Shown one piece after another: positions 1 to 9,645 of a stretch of 64,000 nt of DNA (within the stretch, counting starts at the first letter, position 1; each line of letters begins with the position of its first letter). The translations under genes were made by a program, and so were the position numbers. The stretch comes from Halomonas sp. Bachu 37 (GTDB lineage: Bacteria > Pseudomonadota > Gammaproteobacteria > Pseudomonadales > Halomonadaceae): the NCBI RefSeq assembly GCF_039691755.1, contig NZ_CP137552.1, positions 1,178,001-1,242,000 of the forward strand, in the 5' to 3' direction. Under the pieces are notes generated by a model. That model searched no databases and was not told where the DNA came from. It saw only the letters and a program-made list of their open reading frames with translations.

Positions 1-1247
1 ATCTCGGCTTACATGCCGATCTGCTACGTGCCGTTGAGGCACAAGGCTACTCAATCCCTACCCCGATCCAGCAGCAGGCGATTCCCGCTGTGCTCTCGGG
101 GCGTGATCTGCTGGCTAGCGCCCAGACCGGAACCGGCAAGACTGCGGGCTTCACGTTGCCCATGCTGCAACGTCTCAGCCAAGGCAAGCGGCCGGGCAAA
201 CGCCAGGTCAAGGCACTAGTGTTAACCCCCACACGGGAACTGGCCGCTCAGGTAGGGGAAAGTGTTGCCACCTATGGTGTGCATCTTCCCCTGCGCTCAC
301 ACGTGATTTTCGGTGGTGTCGGTCAACAGCCCCAGGTCGATGCCTTGAAACCCGGGCTCGACATTCTCGTCGCCACACCGGGCCGTTTGCTGGACCTGCA
401 CCAGCAACGCCATGTCGACCTGTCGGCGGTGGAAATTCTGGTGCTGGATGAAGCCGACCGCATGCTGGACATGGGCTTCATTCACGACATCAAGCGCATC
501 CTCAAGGTACTTCCACCCAAGCGCCAGAACCTGTTGTTCTCCGCCACGTTTTCCAACGAAATTCAGACGCTCGCCACCAATTTGCTGGATAACCCAGCTT
601 TTATCGAGGTCGCTCCGCGCAACACCACAGCGGAGAAGATCGACCAGGCTGTCTACCGGGTAGACCGTGAAAAGAAGCGCGACCTGCTGGCCCATTTGAT
701 TACTCAGCATCGCTGGTATCAGGTACTGGTCTTTACCCGTACCAAGCATGGCGCCAATCGCTTGGCGGAACAGCTTTCCAAGCAATCCATCCCCGCTATG
801 GCTATCCACGGCAATAAAAGTCAGAGCGCCCGCACACGTGCCTTGAGCTCGTTCAAGAGTGGAGAATTGCAGGTGCTGGTAGCCACCGACATCGCCGCAC
901 GCGGTCTGGATATCAACGAACTGCCCCATGTGGTCAATTTCGATCTGCCCAACGTGGCTGAAGATTATGTCCATCGTATCGGCCGTACCGGACGGGCGGG
1001 AAGCGAAGGTGAAGCAGTATCGCTGGTGTGTGTCGACGAGGATGGTTTACTCAAGAATATCGAGCGTCTGATCAAGCGCAACCTGGAAAAACGCGTTGAA
1101 CCCGGCTTCGAGCCCGATCCCAGCATCAAGCCCGAGCCCATCGAGAACGGCCGTCGTCAACAACGCAAGCCTTCCCGGCGCAGCGGACCTGCCAAAGCGG
1201 AGCGTGGAGCTCGCGAGGGTTCCGCACGGCGACGTCAAAGATCGTAG
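1..1247 (+). CDS. rhlE: DEAD-box ATP-dependent RNA helicase, RhlE-like (5' end missing)
   Basis: ATP-dependent RNA unwinding enzyme of the RhlE group, which acts in ribosome assembly and RNA turnover. The reading frame is open from base 3, so the gene starts upstream of the window. The GTG near base 90 lies inside the Q-motif region and is not a start. Visible in order are the Q motif (GYSIPTPIQ), Walker A (AQTGTGKT), PTRELA, the [13 protein letters not shown] box, SAT, and in the second RecA domain ARGLDI and [10 protein letters not shown]. The C-terminal tail of about 60 residues is rich in Arg and Lys, as usual for RhlE, and probably binds RNA. Family assignment is certain. RhlE rather than another DEAD-box subgroup is inferred from the core sequence and the basic tail. 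Confidence 0.9.
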   Translation, partial: LGLHADLLRAVEAQGYSIPTPIQQQAIPAVLSGRDLLASAQTGTGKTAGFTLPMLQRLSQGKRPGKRQVKALVLTPTRELAAQVGESVATYGVHLPLRSHVIFGGVGQQPQVDALKPGLDILVATPGRLLDLHQQRHVDLSAVEILVLDEADRMLDMGFIHDIKRILKVLPPKRQNLLFSATFSNEIQTLATNLLDNPAFIEVAPRNTTAEKIDQAVYRVDREKKRDLLAHLITQHRWYQVLVFTRTKHGANRLAEQLSKQSIPAMAIHGNKSQSARTRALSSFKSGELQVLVATDIAARGLDINELPHVVNFDLPNVAEDYVHRIGRTGRAGSEGEAVSLVCVDEDGLLKNIERLIKRNLEKRVEPGFEPDPSIKPEPIENGRRQQRKPSRRSGPAKAERGAREGSARRRQRS

Positions 1248-1315
1248 CTAACATTTTCATTAGAAATATGCGATGGTTGCTACCTCATTGCCCCTAACAT
1301 AAATCTGGAGCCGCC

Positions 1316-1819
1316 ATGGAGCCTTCTCACTTGTTGGCCGAGTACCGACGCTGGTTGACCTTTCAGCGTCAGGAGCAGTTGAGCCGTGAACATCAGGGCA
1401 TTTCTCAGCGTTTGATGGATGCACGCGTCTCCGCCGATCAAGTGGTCAAGGCCTACCGCAGCATGGCGGAAAAAGCCTCGACCGAAGGCGCTTGTTATCG
1501 CACCCTGTATCTGCGCGAGCAGGAAACCGGCGAATCCCTTCCCTGCGAAGGCTGGCTCTTTATCAGGCGCATTCTCAGTGAAGGCAATACCACGCGGGTC
1601 AGAGCTACCTTGCTGGAAACCTTCAGCCTGGAGACGGGCCCTGTGGAAGTGGGTAAACAGCCTGCTCGCAAGGTGACCTTGGAAATCTTCGATCGTTTGC
1701 TGATAGACCAGGGCATGGCGACACAGGCCAGGGTTGACAGTATCGAATCACCGCGTGACCAGCATTTTCTGACCTTGCTGGATGCCGTACGAGGCGACCT
1801 TCGCCCCCATTTGAAGTAA
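1316..1819 (+). CDS. Conserved-looking hypothetical protein, 167 aa
   Basis: I do not recognise the family. The protein is soluble, with no signal peptide or membrane segment. A helical, charged N-terminal third (to about residue 65) is followed by a region that looks like beta strands, with the ordered hydrophobic pattern of a small alpha/beta domain. A ribosome site (CTGGAG) lies 7 bases before the ATG. It sits 69 bases after the helicase gene and 13 bases before the MFS transporter, so it is probably cotranscribed with the transporter. Coding is supported by the ribosome site, length and tight spacing. No function is proposed. Confidence 0.7.
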   Translation: MEPSHLLAEYRRWLTFQRQEQLSREHQGISQRLMDARVSADQVVKAYRSMAEKASTEGACYRTLYLREQETGESLPCEGWLFIRRILSEGNTTRVRATLLETFSLETGPVEVGKQPARKVTLEIFDRLLIDQGMATQARVDSIESPRDQHFLTLLDAVRGDLRPHLK

Positions 1820-1832
1820 CCCTGGGCTAGTC

Positions 1833-3032
1833 ATGTTGCCACGCCGCTCGCTGGTGTTCATTTTCTTGATGGTGATTGTGGGTCTCAACCTGAGACCCGC
1901 TCTCTCCTCCTTGGCCCCATTACTTTCGAGGCTGCAAGAGAATGCCGGACTGTCCGCCTTTGGTGCCGGTGCCCTGACCACGCTTCCTGTGCTATGCCTG
2001 GGCCTGGCGGCGCCACTGGCTCCATGGTTGGCCCACCGCCTGGGTAGCGAGCGTGCGCTGAGTCTTGCCTTGCTCCTGCTTGCCGGCGGCTTGCTCTTAC
2101 GCGGGGTGCCCTCGCCTTTATTTCTGTTCTTGGGCACGGCTCTGGCGGGAGGCGCCATCGGCATTGGCGGCACGCTGTTACCGGCCTTGGTCAAGCGTGA
2201 ACTACCGGTGGGAGCCGACCTTGTCACCGGCCTTTATACCATGGCCCTGTGTTTCGGCGGGGCGTTGGGCGCTGGTTTGAGCATACCCTTGACCGAGGCC
2301 CTGGGCGGCTGGCGAGCGGGTCTGATGAGCTGGGCCTTGCTGGCCTTGCTGGCCTTGGGGCTATGGCAAGGGCTGATGCCACGTCAAAGCACCACCCAAC
2401 TCGCCCAGATCAACCAGAAAATGCTGGGACCTTTATTGAAGAAGCCCCTGACGTGGCAAGTCATGTTCTTCATGGGGATGCAATCCTCAATGGCGTACAT
2501 CGTGTTTGGCTGGTTGCCTACACTGCTGATCTATCGCGGCTATGGCGAGGCCGAGGCAGGCTGGACAATGGCCATATCGATCATGTGCCAACTGGCTTCC
2601 GCGCTCGGCGCCCCATGGCTTGCCCGCTTGGGACGCGACCAGCGACCGGCGCTGATGGTAGTGATGGGCTGCACCGCCCTGGGCCTTTGGCTCTTGTTGA
2701 TGGCGCCGATTGAGTGGCGCTGGCCGGGTGCGGCCTTGCTGGGCCTTGGCCAAGGAGGAAGCTTCAGCCTGGCCCTCACCCTATTGGTGCTGCGTACCGC
2801 CAATTCGCGACTGGCTGGACAATTATCCGGCCTGGTTCAAGGAGGGGGATATACCCTGGCATCTCTTGGACCGCTAGGTGTAGGGTTGATGCTCCAGCAA
2901 GGCGCCAGTCTGGCTCATATCGTCTGGCTGTTGATGATACTGATAGGGGCTTCCAGCGCCTTCGCCCTGCTGGCAGGACGCAACCACCGCCTCGACGACG
3001 CAACCGGTGAGCTGATGACACATCGCGATTAA
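1833..3032 (+). CDS. MFS transporter, CynX/NimT family
   Basis: Inner-membrane secondary transporter of about 399 residues with roughly 12 hydrophobic segments. The N-terminus (LNLRPALSSLAPLL) and the overall pattern are typical of the CynX/NimT branch, which includes the cyanate transporter CynX and the 2-nitroimidazole exporter NimT. No cyanase or nitroimidazole gene is nearby, so the substrate cannot be named. The ATG follows the hypothetical gene by 13 bases. The next gene, an asparaginase, is 71 bases further on, and a functional link is not evident. Confidence 0.85.
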   Translation: MLPRRSLVFIFLMVIVGLNLRPALSSLAPLLSRLQENAGLSAFGAGALTTLPVLCLGLAAPLAPWLAHRLGSERALSLALLLLAGGLLLRGVPSPLFLFLGTALAGGAIGIGGTLLPALVKRELPVGADLVTGLYTMALCFGGALGAGLSIPLTEALGGWRAGLMSWALLALLALGLWQGLMPRQSTTQLAQINQKMLGPLLKKPLTWQVMFFMGMQSSMAYIVFGWLPTLLIYRGYGEAEAGWTMAISIMCQLASALGAPWLARLGRDQRPALMVVMGCTALGLWLLLMAPIEWRWPGAALLGLGQGGSFSLALTLLVLRTANSRLAGQLSGLVQGGGYTLASLGPLGVGLMLQQGASLAHIVWLLMILIGASSAFALLAGRNHRLDDATGELMTHRD

Positions 3033-3103
3033 CGGGCATCCGAGGGAGCCTTCCCCTCGACCGGTTCACGCCATTTCATGCAGGCTATCCAATAGGTAGG
3101 ATC

Positions 3104-4174
3104 ATGGCTTATCCACAAAACCTTACCGCCACGGCTCCCCAGGATACTCGGTTACTCGTGATCTACGCGGGAGGCACCATAGGCATGGAAATGACCCCCC
3201 ACGGGCTGGCTCCCGGAAGCCATTTTGCCGAGCGCCTGGAGCAGGCCCTGACACACCTGGCAGCGCGTAATCGACAGCGTCTCCCCAGTTTCGACATTAT
3301 CAGTTACTCCACGCCCATTGATTCGAGTGCGGCGAATCCTGTCACATGGCAACAATTGGCCAGCGATATCGCCACTCAATATCAGCACTATGATGGTTTC
3401 GTGATTCTGCATGGTACCGACACCCTGAGCTGGAGCGCCTCCAGCCTTGCCTATCAGTTGCAGGGCCTCGCTTGCCCCGTGGTAGTGACCGGCGCCATGC
3501 AGCCGCTGGAAGTCGCCAATGGCGATGCCTTGGAGAACATCGAGGGAGCCTTGCATTTTGCCAGTAACTCCGGCCTTCAAGAGGTTGCGGTTTATTTTGC
3601 GGGGCAACTACTGCGTGGCGTGCGCACCACAAAGCAGCACACAGAGTCCCCCATGGCATTTACCAGTCCCAATCACCCATTGCTCGGCGAGCGCATAGGA
3701 GAAGAATTCGTTTACTACCCAAGCCATGGCCTGGCAGCCTCCCAACGAGGCGCACCACGCTTCGAGCTAGCCGACTACCATGGAATGGGAGAAGGCAAGG
3801 TGGTACGTATTTCATTATGGCCGGGTATAGCTCCATGGCAGCTTGAAGCCTGGCTGGGAGATTCACGCGTTCAGGGCGGATTGCTGCAGTTATGGGGAGC
3901 GGGCAATTTCCCGCCACACCCCGAACTGCTCGAAGTGCTGGCCACCGCCAGCGGGGAAGGCAAATTGATCGCCGGTATTAGCCAATGCCCGCAGGGTAGC
4001 GTTCATCTCGGCAGCTATGCGGCCGGCCATGACCTGGTAGAGGCCGGCGTGCTTTCGGGTGATGGCATGACGCCCGAAGCGGCTTATACGAAGCTTGTCC
4101 ACCTGCTGGCCCAGCCTATCGACGATACAGACCGGCGCAGGCGTTTTCTCACCCCTCTGGTAGGAGAACGTTGA
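3104..4174 (+). CDS. ansA: Type I L-asparaginase
   Basis: Hydrolyses L-asparagine to aspartate and ammonia. The family is cytoplasmic in its type I form, and no signal peptide is present here. The two catalytic threonine motifs are clear: YAGGTIGM near residue 27 and HGTDTLSWSA near residue 105. VVVTGAMQPL follows, as in AnsA. The length of 356 residues fits type I enzymes. The start is the only well-placed ATG, after a TAGGAT sequence. The gene probably contributes to nitrogen or aspartate supply; no regulatory site was identified. Confidence 0.9.
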   Translation: MAYPQNLTATAPQDTRLLVIYAGGTIGMEMTPHGLAPGSHFAERLEQALTHLAARNRQRLPSFDIISYSTPIDSSAANPVTWQQLASDIATQYQHYDGFVILHGTDTLSWSASSLAYQLQGLACPVVVTGAMQPLEVANGDALENIEGALHFASNSGLQEVAVYFAGQLLRGVRTTKQHTESPMAFTSPNHPLLGERIGEEFVYYPSHGLAASQRGAPRFELADYHGMGEGKVVRISLWPGIAPWQLEAWLGDSRVQGGLLQLWGAGNFPPHPELLEVLATASGEGKLIAGISQCPQGSVHLGSYAAGHDLVEAGVLSGDGMTPEAAYTKLVHLLAQPIDDTDRRRRFLTPLVGER

Positions 4175-4250
4175 AGTTTCACGTGCCATTAGGATTAATT
4201 GCCGCTATGTTTAATGAATGAGTACGTACGCATAAAGGAGAACACGACTT

Positions 4251-4490
4251 ATGGAACAACCAGTCCATCATTTTAGTGAGCTTTTTGAACAACTCGGGCT
4301 GCCTTCGGATGCCGCTTCGATCGAGAGGTTCATCTCTCGGAACTCACCGCTGCCTCCCAATATGTCCTTGTCGGAGGCCCCATGCTGGAATGAAGGGCAA
4401 GCTGAACTTCTGCGCGAAGCGGTACAGGAAGACGCCGACTGGGCGGAGGTAGTGGATCATCTTGATGCGTCAATGCACAAGCAACAATAA
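4251..4490 (+). CDS. DUF2789 family protein
   Basis: A small acidic protein of 79 residues. The opening (HHFSELFEQLGLP), the central PLPPNMSLSEAPCW and the closing LREAVQEDADWAEVVDHLD match my memory of the DUF2789 family, which is found in Pseudomonas and related bacteria and has no known function. A strong ribosome site (AAGGAG) stands 11 bases before the ATG. It lies alone between the asparaginase and the HDOD-GGDEF gene. Only conservation supports a role. Confidence 0.85.
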   Translation: MEQPVHHFSELFEQLGLPSDAASIERFISRNSPLPPNMSLSEAPCWNEGQAELLREAVQEDADWAEVVDHLDASMHKQQ

Positions 4491-4592
4491 TGTTCTGATA
4501 AACCATAACTTATAATCTCAAGCCGTTCTCCTCTACAGAGATTAGCAGGACGAAAAGCTTGGACTAGACTTCATGAAGTCAACGAGGCGTTT

Positions 4593-6134
4593 ATGCTCCA
4601 TTCACCGACATCCCCCTTACCATCAGGCAATGATGAAGCTCCCCTTCCCGAGCTCCCCTGCTTGGTGGCTGAGCATCTGCAGAACTGCAGTACTCTCCCG
4701 GCGATCCCGGGGGTTGTTTTTCAAGTGCTCCAAGCTTCACGGAATCCCGATAGCTCGTTGAGCGAGTATATCAAAGCCATCGAACGCGACCCGGCCCTTA
4801 CCCTACGCCTCATTTCAGTGGCTAACAGCGCGCTGCACGGTGCTGACAAGCCGCCGGTCAGCTCTTGCCAAGCGGCGGTAAATCGGCTAGGTACAGACAC
4901 TACTCTGGCGGTAGTGCTGGGTTTCTCGCTTATCGATACGACCAAGAACGTCCCGGGCCACATGCATTTGTGGCAGCGAGCCATCATCGCCGCGCTGAGC
5001 GTACAGTGCCTGTGTGAGCACCTCTGTCCCGCCGAATCCACCCAGCTCTTCACTCTCGCGCTGTTGCAGGATATCGGGATGCTGGTGTTCCATGAAATCG
5101 ATAGCTACTATCCGGTTATCGTGGAAAAGCATCTCCATGATCATGACGCGCTGGTCGCCCAGGAAAAACTCGACTATGGCTGCGATCATGCACTTGCGGG
5201 CGCCTGGTTGTCATTGAGTTGGGGAGCCCCTGTCTCGCTTGCTACCGGGATCGCCAACAGCCATGATATCTACCCAAATTCGGATCCAGGCGGCTATTGC
5301 CTGAACCTTTCCAGCCAGATAGCGGAGGCCTGGTTATCGGAAGAACCCGAAAAACGTCTCAACGACTTCTTCATGTCTCGTAAACCCGGCAGCCTGTTGA
5401 ACCCGGAACTGTTCTCGCAGGTCATCCAGCAGCTACAAGAACTGCTTCCGCCGATGACACGGCTATTCAACATCATCATGCCGCCTCATCTGGATGCCGA
5501 AAATCTGCTGCTGGAAACCCGGCAGGCACTGCTTAACCAGAATCAACGGTTGCATGAGCAGCTCTCCGCTGAACGAGAGAAATTCAAGGAACTGGAGAGG
5601 CACAACGAGCTTCTCGATCACCAGAGCCGCACCGATCCCTTGACCGGCATCTCCAATCGCTCTCACCTGGAAAAGCATCTCAACGAGTTCTTTTACGAAG
5701 CCGAGCGAAACGATTCACCTTTCAGTGTGATATTCATCGATCTCGATCATTTCAAGCAACTCAACGATCGTCACGGCCACCAGGTCGGCGACCAAGTGTT
5801 GCGTAGCTTCGCCCAGTTGCTCGCTGCACTTAGTGATGAGCATGAATGTCTTGTGGGTCGCTATGGTGGCGAGGAGTTTCTCGTGCTTCTTCCGCAGAAG
5901 ACGGCTGCCAAGGCGGAGGAACTGGCGCAGTCGTTGTCGCACTCATTAGCGAAGAGTGTATTGGCGCTAGTGAAGGGAGAGCCGATCAAGGTTACCGCTT
6001 CGATTGGCATTGCCAGCATGAGCGATGCTATTTTCCGGTCCCCCCTGGAGCTGATAGAAGCCGCCGATCAGGGCATGTATCTGGCAAAACGGAGAGGACG
6101 CGCGCGAATTTCCCGCTTCATGGATAGCGCTTGA
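4593..6134 (+). CDS. HDOD domain plus GGDEF diguanylate cyclase
   Basis: Signalling protein of 513 residues. An HDOD domain (about residues 20-270, with LPAIPGVVFQVLQ and DPALTLRLISVANSA) is followed by a short coiled linker (about 290-345) and a GGDEF domain (about 350-510). The cyclase motifs are intact: the metal-binding FIDLDHFKQLND and the active-site GGEEF, so synthesis of cyclic di-GMP from GTP is likely. The usual RxxD inhibitory site just upstream of GGEEF is not visible; that region reads SDEHECLVGRY. No membrane segment is seen. The HDOD domain is probably the input, but its signal is unknown. A TATAAT at 4511-4516 could be a -10 element, without a convincing -35. Confidence 0.88.
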   Translation: MLHSPTSPLPSGNDEAPLPELPCLVAEHLQNCSTLPAIPGVVFQVLQASRNPDSSLSEYIKAIERDPALTLRLISVANSALHGADKPPVSSCQAAVNRLGTDTTLAVVLGFSLIDTTKNVPGHMHLWQRAIIAALSVQCLCEHLCPAESTQLFTLALLQDIGMLVFHEIDSYYPVIVEKHLHDHDALVAQEKLDYGCDHALAGAWLSLSWGAPVSLATGIANSHDIYPNSDPGGYCLNLSSQIAEAWLSEEPEKRLNDFFMSRKPGSLLNPELFSQVIQQLQELLPPMTRLFNIIMPPHLDAENLLLETRQALLNQNQRLHEQLSAEREKFKELERHNELLDHQSRTDPLTGISNRSHLEKHLNEFFYEAERNDSPFSVIFIDLDHFKQLNDRHGHQVGDQVLRSFAQLLAALSDEHECLVGRYGGEEFLVLLPQKTAAKAEELAQSLSHSLAKSVLALVKGEPIKVTASIGIASMSDAIFRSPLELIEAADQGMYLAKRRGRARISRFMDSA

Positions 6135-6211
6135 GCTATCGAGAACGAGAATAACAAGACTTGAGTCTGAGATTGGTTACTCGATGCAAGACCGACCACA
6201 GCGGAACCGGT

Positions 6212-6877
6212 TTAGTCGCGCTTGTCGGAGACCAGGCGCCGACGCATCCAGGCCCCAAATAATAATAAAAGGGTTAATGCCAGCAAAGGCAATACTATTT
6301 CGAAGGTCAGAGCGTCCTCCCCCTCCAACGACTGCAATGTTCCGTAGATGGCATTGCTATAAACCGTCCACTTGATTGCCAATCCGACGGCAGCGGCAAG
6401 CAGAAACCTTTCCAGGGGAAGACGACATAGTCCCGCCGCGTAATTGACGACCGAATGAGGAAAACCCGGCAAGACCCGCAAGGCACATTGAGTCAGCAAA
6501 TCACTTCGCTGCTCTAGGATATGCATAATTTTCAGGGTAAATTTACTCGGACGTAGACTCTTACCCAATCTCGCCGCCAGCAGGTAGGCTCCCCAGGCGC
6601 CCGCAACACTACTCAGCGTCAACATCGATGTCGCTAGCCAAGGCGTATAGAAAGGCGCGATCAGCCACAAACCGATGCTACCAGGTAAGCCGATCGCTAA
6701 CGTCAGAGCGATAATAAGCATGACCCCCATCACCACTAAAGGATGATGAGAGGCTTCCATCGCCCACTGTTTGAACATTATCAACTCGGGCGTGTGCCAC
6801 ACCCAAGCATAAACGGCCATCGCCAGCAGCGCCCCCAGCGTCAGCCAAACCCAACGACAACCCTGTTCACGCTTCAT
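6212..6877 (-). CDS. TVP38/TMEM64 family membrane protein
   Basis: Inner-membrane protein of 221 residues with about five hydrophobic segments. The SNARE-associated/DedA-like core carries the typical G-x-x-G-x-x-G-A-x-x-A-Y pattern (SSVAGAWGAYLLAARLG) and the FPHSVVNYAAGL motif. Members are thought to act in lipid or membrane homeostasis; the substrate is unknown. I chose the ATG at 6877, which overlaps the end of the SRPBCC gene by 11 bases and implies coupling. A GTG at 6895 is the alternative. It is the last gene of the minus-strand group trhP, SRPBCC, TVP38. Confidence 0.8.
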   Translation of the reverse strand: MKREQGCRWVWLTLGALLAMAVYAWVWHTPELIMFKQWAMEASHHPLVVMGVMLIIALTLAIGLPGSIGLWLIAPFYTPWLATSMLTLSSVAGAWGAYLLAARLGKSLRPSKFTLKIMHILEQRSDLLTQCALRVLPGFPHSVVNYAAGLCRLPLERFLLAAAVGLAIKWTVYSNAIYGTLQSLEGEDALTFEIVLPLLALTLLLLFGAWMRRRLVSDKRD

Positions 6878-7286
6878 GCAGACGTGCTTCGACACGCTCG
6901 AGTATCTGACGGCTCACCTTTCCCACCAGCGGAGTCGCCGCCTTATTGACGGCCTTGGCCATTAACCGATTGCGAATTTCGTAGGTCAGGCTCAACGATA
7001 CCAGCGTTCCTTCGGCAACCGGGCGCAATCGATAACGCCCATGGTTTTTTACTCCGTCAAGCGACTCCCAAGCCAGCGTTTCGGGTGCCTTGGCCTCCGT
7101 CACTTCGACATCGAACGCCCAGTTCATGCCAACCGCTTTCACGTGCCAACGGTAGCGTTCGCCTCCCAGAGGCTCGATAGCCTGAATGAGATCCGAATAA
7201 TCGGCGAAATCCTCGACACGGCGTAGCAAGGCAAAAACCCGCTCCGGTGAAGCCTTGACGATTTCGCTATGTTCGATCGTGGCCAT
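6867..7286 (-). CDS. SRPBCC (START-like) family protein
   Basis: Soluble 139-residue protein with the START/polyketide-cyclase-like layout. It opens with an EHSEIVKASPERVFALLRRVEDF stretch, has a central W-containing beta region, and ends in a long C-terminal helix. Proteins of this kind bind hydrophobic ligands or act as lipid carriers, but the ligand cannot be predicted. A GGGAAC ribosome site precedes the ATG. It lies 95 bases downstream of trhP and overlaps the following TVP38 gene, so a shared role at the membrane is possible but not shown. Confidence 0.8.
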   Translation of the reverse strand: MATIEHSEIVKASPERVFALLRRVEDFADYSDLIQAIEPLGGERYRWHVKAVGMNWAFDVEVTEAKAPETLAWESLDGVKNHGRYRLRPVAEGTLVSLSLTYEIRNRLMAKAVNKAATPLVGKVSRQILERVEARLHEA

Positions 7287-7381
7287 ACCCGTTCCCTATA
7301 GTGAAGCATTCCTGACATCACCTAGCATCTCCACTACACGTCCTTTTGTCCACCTTACATGGACCTTTCCACTATCTATGG

Positions 7382-8815
7382 CTAGCGTCCGAGGTCACGC
7401 ATCAACAAGGCGAATTCGATGCGCTCTCCCGAGATTGGCTCGCCGGGTACGGGAATCTTGACGACATGACCCGATCCAGGCGCGGTAGCAACGGATTCTC
7501 CACGCTTGTTCTCGATATGCTCAAGCGTGAAACGCCGATTGCCGCCGGGAAGCATCAGCTCCATGCCATCGCCGACTTCAAAACGATTCTTGACGTCTAT
7601 TTCCAGAATCCCGCGGTCCGGATCATAACCAATGACTTCTCCCACAAACTGCTGGTGGACACCCACCGAATTACCCTGCTCGTAATTCTGGTACTCATCG
7701 TGCACGTGACGCCGATAGAAGCCCTCGGTATAGCCACGATTGGCCAGGTTATCCAGCTCGTCCATCAGCCGTATATCGAAAGGTCTGCCCGCCACCGCAT
7801 CGTCGATCGCCTGACGATAGACCTGAGCAGTGCGCGCCACATAGTAGGCAGATTTCGTGCGTCCTTCGATCTTGAGCGAGGTCACTCCCATCTGCGTCAA
7901 TTGCGGGACATGCTGCACGGCGCGCAGGTCCTTGGAGTTCATGATATAGGTGCCATGCTCATCCTCATGCACCGGCATCAGCTCACCGGGACGCGTACGA
8001 TCTTCTATCAGCGCGGAGAGTTCATCCTGACCTTCGACGCCGCCCGCCGTAGCCGTACTCTCACCCGGTACGCTGGGCATCTCGGCACTGCCACCACCGG
8101 AAGCAATCAAGCCACCTTGTTCCGGCGTCCAGATTCCACTCGCCGCATGCGCCCTCGCGGAATTGGCTGGCACCAGGTCCCCGGTTTCGTCTGTGGCAGC
8201 GGCAACCGTGTTGTACTTCCAGCGACAAGCATTGGTACAGGTGCCCTGGTTGGGATCGCGGTGATTGAAGTAACCCGAAAGTAGGCAACGTCCCGAATAG
8301 GCGATACACAAGGCACCATGGACGAAAGTCTCGATTTCAAGATCGGGACAGGCCGCACGGATTTCGCCGATTTCCGCCAGAGACAGCTCACGCGACAGGA
8401 TGATCCGGCTTATGCCCTGGCTCTGCCAGAATCTCGCGGCAGCGTAGTTGACGACATTGGACTGGACTGAAAGATGAATAACCTGCTCGGGCCAGCGTTC
8501 ACGGATCATCATGATCAAACCCGGGTCGGACATGATCAACGCATCCGGGCCCGCCTCGATCACCGGTTCCATGTCGCGCAGGTAGGTCTTCAACTTACTG
8601 TTATGAGGAGCGATATTGGACGCCACGTAGAACTGCTTGCCCCGCTCGTGTGCGTAAGCGATCCCCTTGTGCAAGTTTTCGATCTTGAAATCATTGTTGC
8701 GTACCCGCAACGAATAGCGCGGCTGCCCCGCATATACGGCATCGGCTCCATAGGCAAAGGCATAGCGCATGTTCTTGTAGGTGCCGGCGGGCGACAGCAG
8801 TTCGGGCGCATTCAT
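7382..8815 (-). CDS. trhP: Prephenate-dependent tRNA uridine(34) hydroxylase (U32 peptidase family, YegQ/TrhP)
   Basis: Member of the U32 'peptidase' family. The YegQ branch was shown in E. coli to hydroxylate wobble uridine 34 of tRNAs (ho5U), using prephenate. The 477-residue length and the N-terminal PELLSPAGTYKNMRYA fit this group. The cysteine-rich signature ALCIAYSGRCLLSGYFNHRDPN followed by GTCTNACRWKY near residue 170-200 is characteristic and likely holds an iron-sulphur cluster. I chose ATG at 8815; a TTG lies just before it. It is divergent from queC, another tRNA-modification gene, across about 140 bases. Confidence 0.88.
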   Translation of the reverse strand: MNAPELLSPAGTYKNMRYAFAYGADAVYAGQPRYSLRVRNNDFKIENLHKGIAYAHERGKQFYVASNIAPHNSKLKTYLRDMEPVIEAGPDALIMSDPGLIMMIRERWPEQVIHLSVQSNVVNYAAARFWQSQGISRIILSRELSLAEIGEIRAACPDLEIETFVHGALCIAYSGRCLLSGYFNHRDPNQGTCTNACRWKYNTVAAATDETGDLVPANSARAHAASGIWTPEQGGLIASGGGSAEMPSVPGESTATAGGVEGQDELSALIEDRTRPGELMPVHEDEHGTYIMNSKDLRAVQHVPQLTQMGVTSLKIEGRTKSAYYVARTAQVYRQAIDDAVAGRPFDIRLMDELDNLANRGYTEGFYRRHVHDEYQNYEQGNSVGVHQQFVGEVIGYDPDRGILEIDVKNRFEVGDGMELMLPGGNRRFTLEHIENKRGESVATAPGSGHVVKIPVPGEPISGERIEFALLMRDLGR

Positions 8816-8958
8816 CAAGGTTCACCACATTGGCAGCGGCGCGTCGGGCAAGCCATACCCGAGTCGCGCGGTAGGAAATCTAAGGGAGCGAATTCTAGCA
8901 ACTGCCGCCTTGGCTGGCTAGAATACGCGCCTTCATCCCTTCCTGAGAGTAGCGTTCA

Positions 8959-9645
8959 ATGGCTTCAGCGCGCCCCGTCACTACTGTGGTTATCTATTCT
9001 GGAGGAATGGATTCATACACGGTGCTTCACCGAGCCTTGCGTGAGGGAGCCAATGTTCACGCCCTCTCGTTTGATTACGGCCAGCGTCATGCCAAGGAAC
9101 TCGAGGTCGCACGAGGCGTATGCCAGCGACTGCAGGTACCCCATCAGGTCGTTGATATCCGCGCCATCCATGGCTTGATCGATAATTCCGCACTCACCGA
9201 TAATCAACGAGACATACCCGAAGGGGATTACCAGCCCGACAACTTGACCGATACGGTAGTCCCCAATCGCAACATGGTGCTGCTGTCATTGGCGATAGCC
9301 AAGGCAGTCAATATCGGTGCCGAGCGCGTCGACTACGGGGCACACGGCGGCGACCATACGCTGTATCCCGACTGTCGGCCCGAATTCGTGCAACGCATGG
9401 ATGACGTGGCAAAAATCGCCAATTTTTCTCCCATCGAAGTCCATGCGCCCTACCTCACCAGCAGCAAGGCCGAGATAGTGGCGGCAGGAATATCCATGAA
9501 TCTCGATTATGCCCAGACATGGACCTGCTATCGTGGCGAGGCGCTTGCTTGCGGGCGTTGCGGGAGCTGTCGCGAACGGCTGGCAGCTTTTGCCGCCAAT
9601 CGCATGGAAGACCCGCTGGCTTACGTCACGGTGCCTTCGTCATGA
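8959..9645 (+). CDS. queC: 7-cyano-7-deazaguanine synthase
   Basis: Converts 7-carboxy-7-deazaguanine to preQ0 with ATP and ammonia in queuosine biosynthesis. The N-terminal PP-loop ATP motif (YSGGMDSYT) is at residues 14-22. The zinc site is [19 protein letters not shown] near the C-terminus, with four cysteines. The 228-residue length is typical. It overlaps the next gene by four bases (ATGA), so the two are probably cotranslated. Its divergent neighbour trhP also modifies tRNA wobble positions. Confidence 0.95.
   Translation: MASARPVTTVVIYSGGMDSYTVLHRALREGANVHALSFDYGQRHAKELEVARGVCQRLQVPHQVVDIRAIHGLIDNSALTDNQRDIPEGDYQPDNLTDTVVPNRNMVLLSLAIAKAVNIGAERVDYGAHGGDHTLYPDCRPEFVQRMDDVAKIANFSPIEVHAPYLTSSKAEIVAAGISMNLDYAQTWTCYRGEALACGRCGSCRERLAAFAANRMEDPLAYVTVPSS

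Noticed and set aside
7346..8284. Long plus-strand frame of 312 codons opposite trhP
   Set aside because: It mirrors the trhP coding sequence, has no ribosome site, and no recognisable features; trhP is a certain gene.
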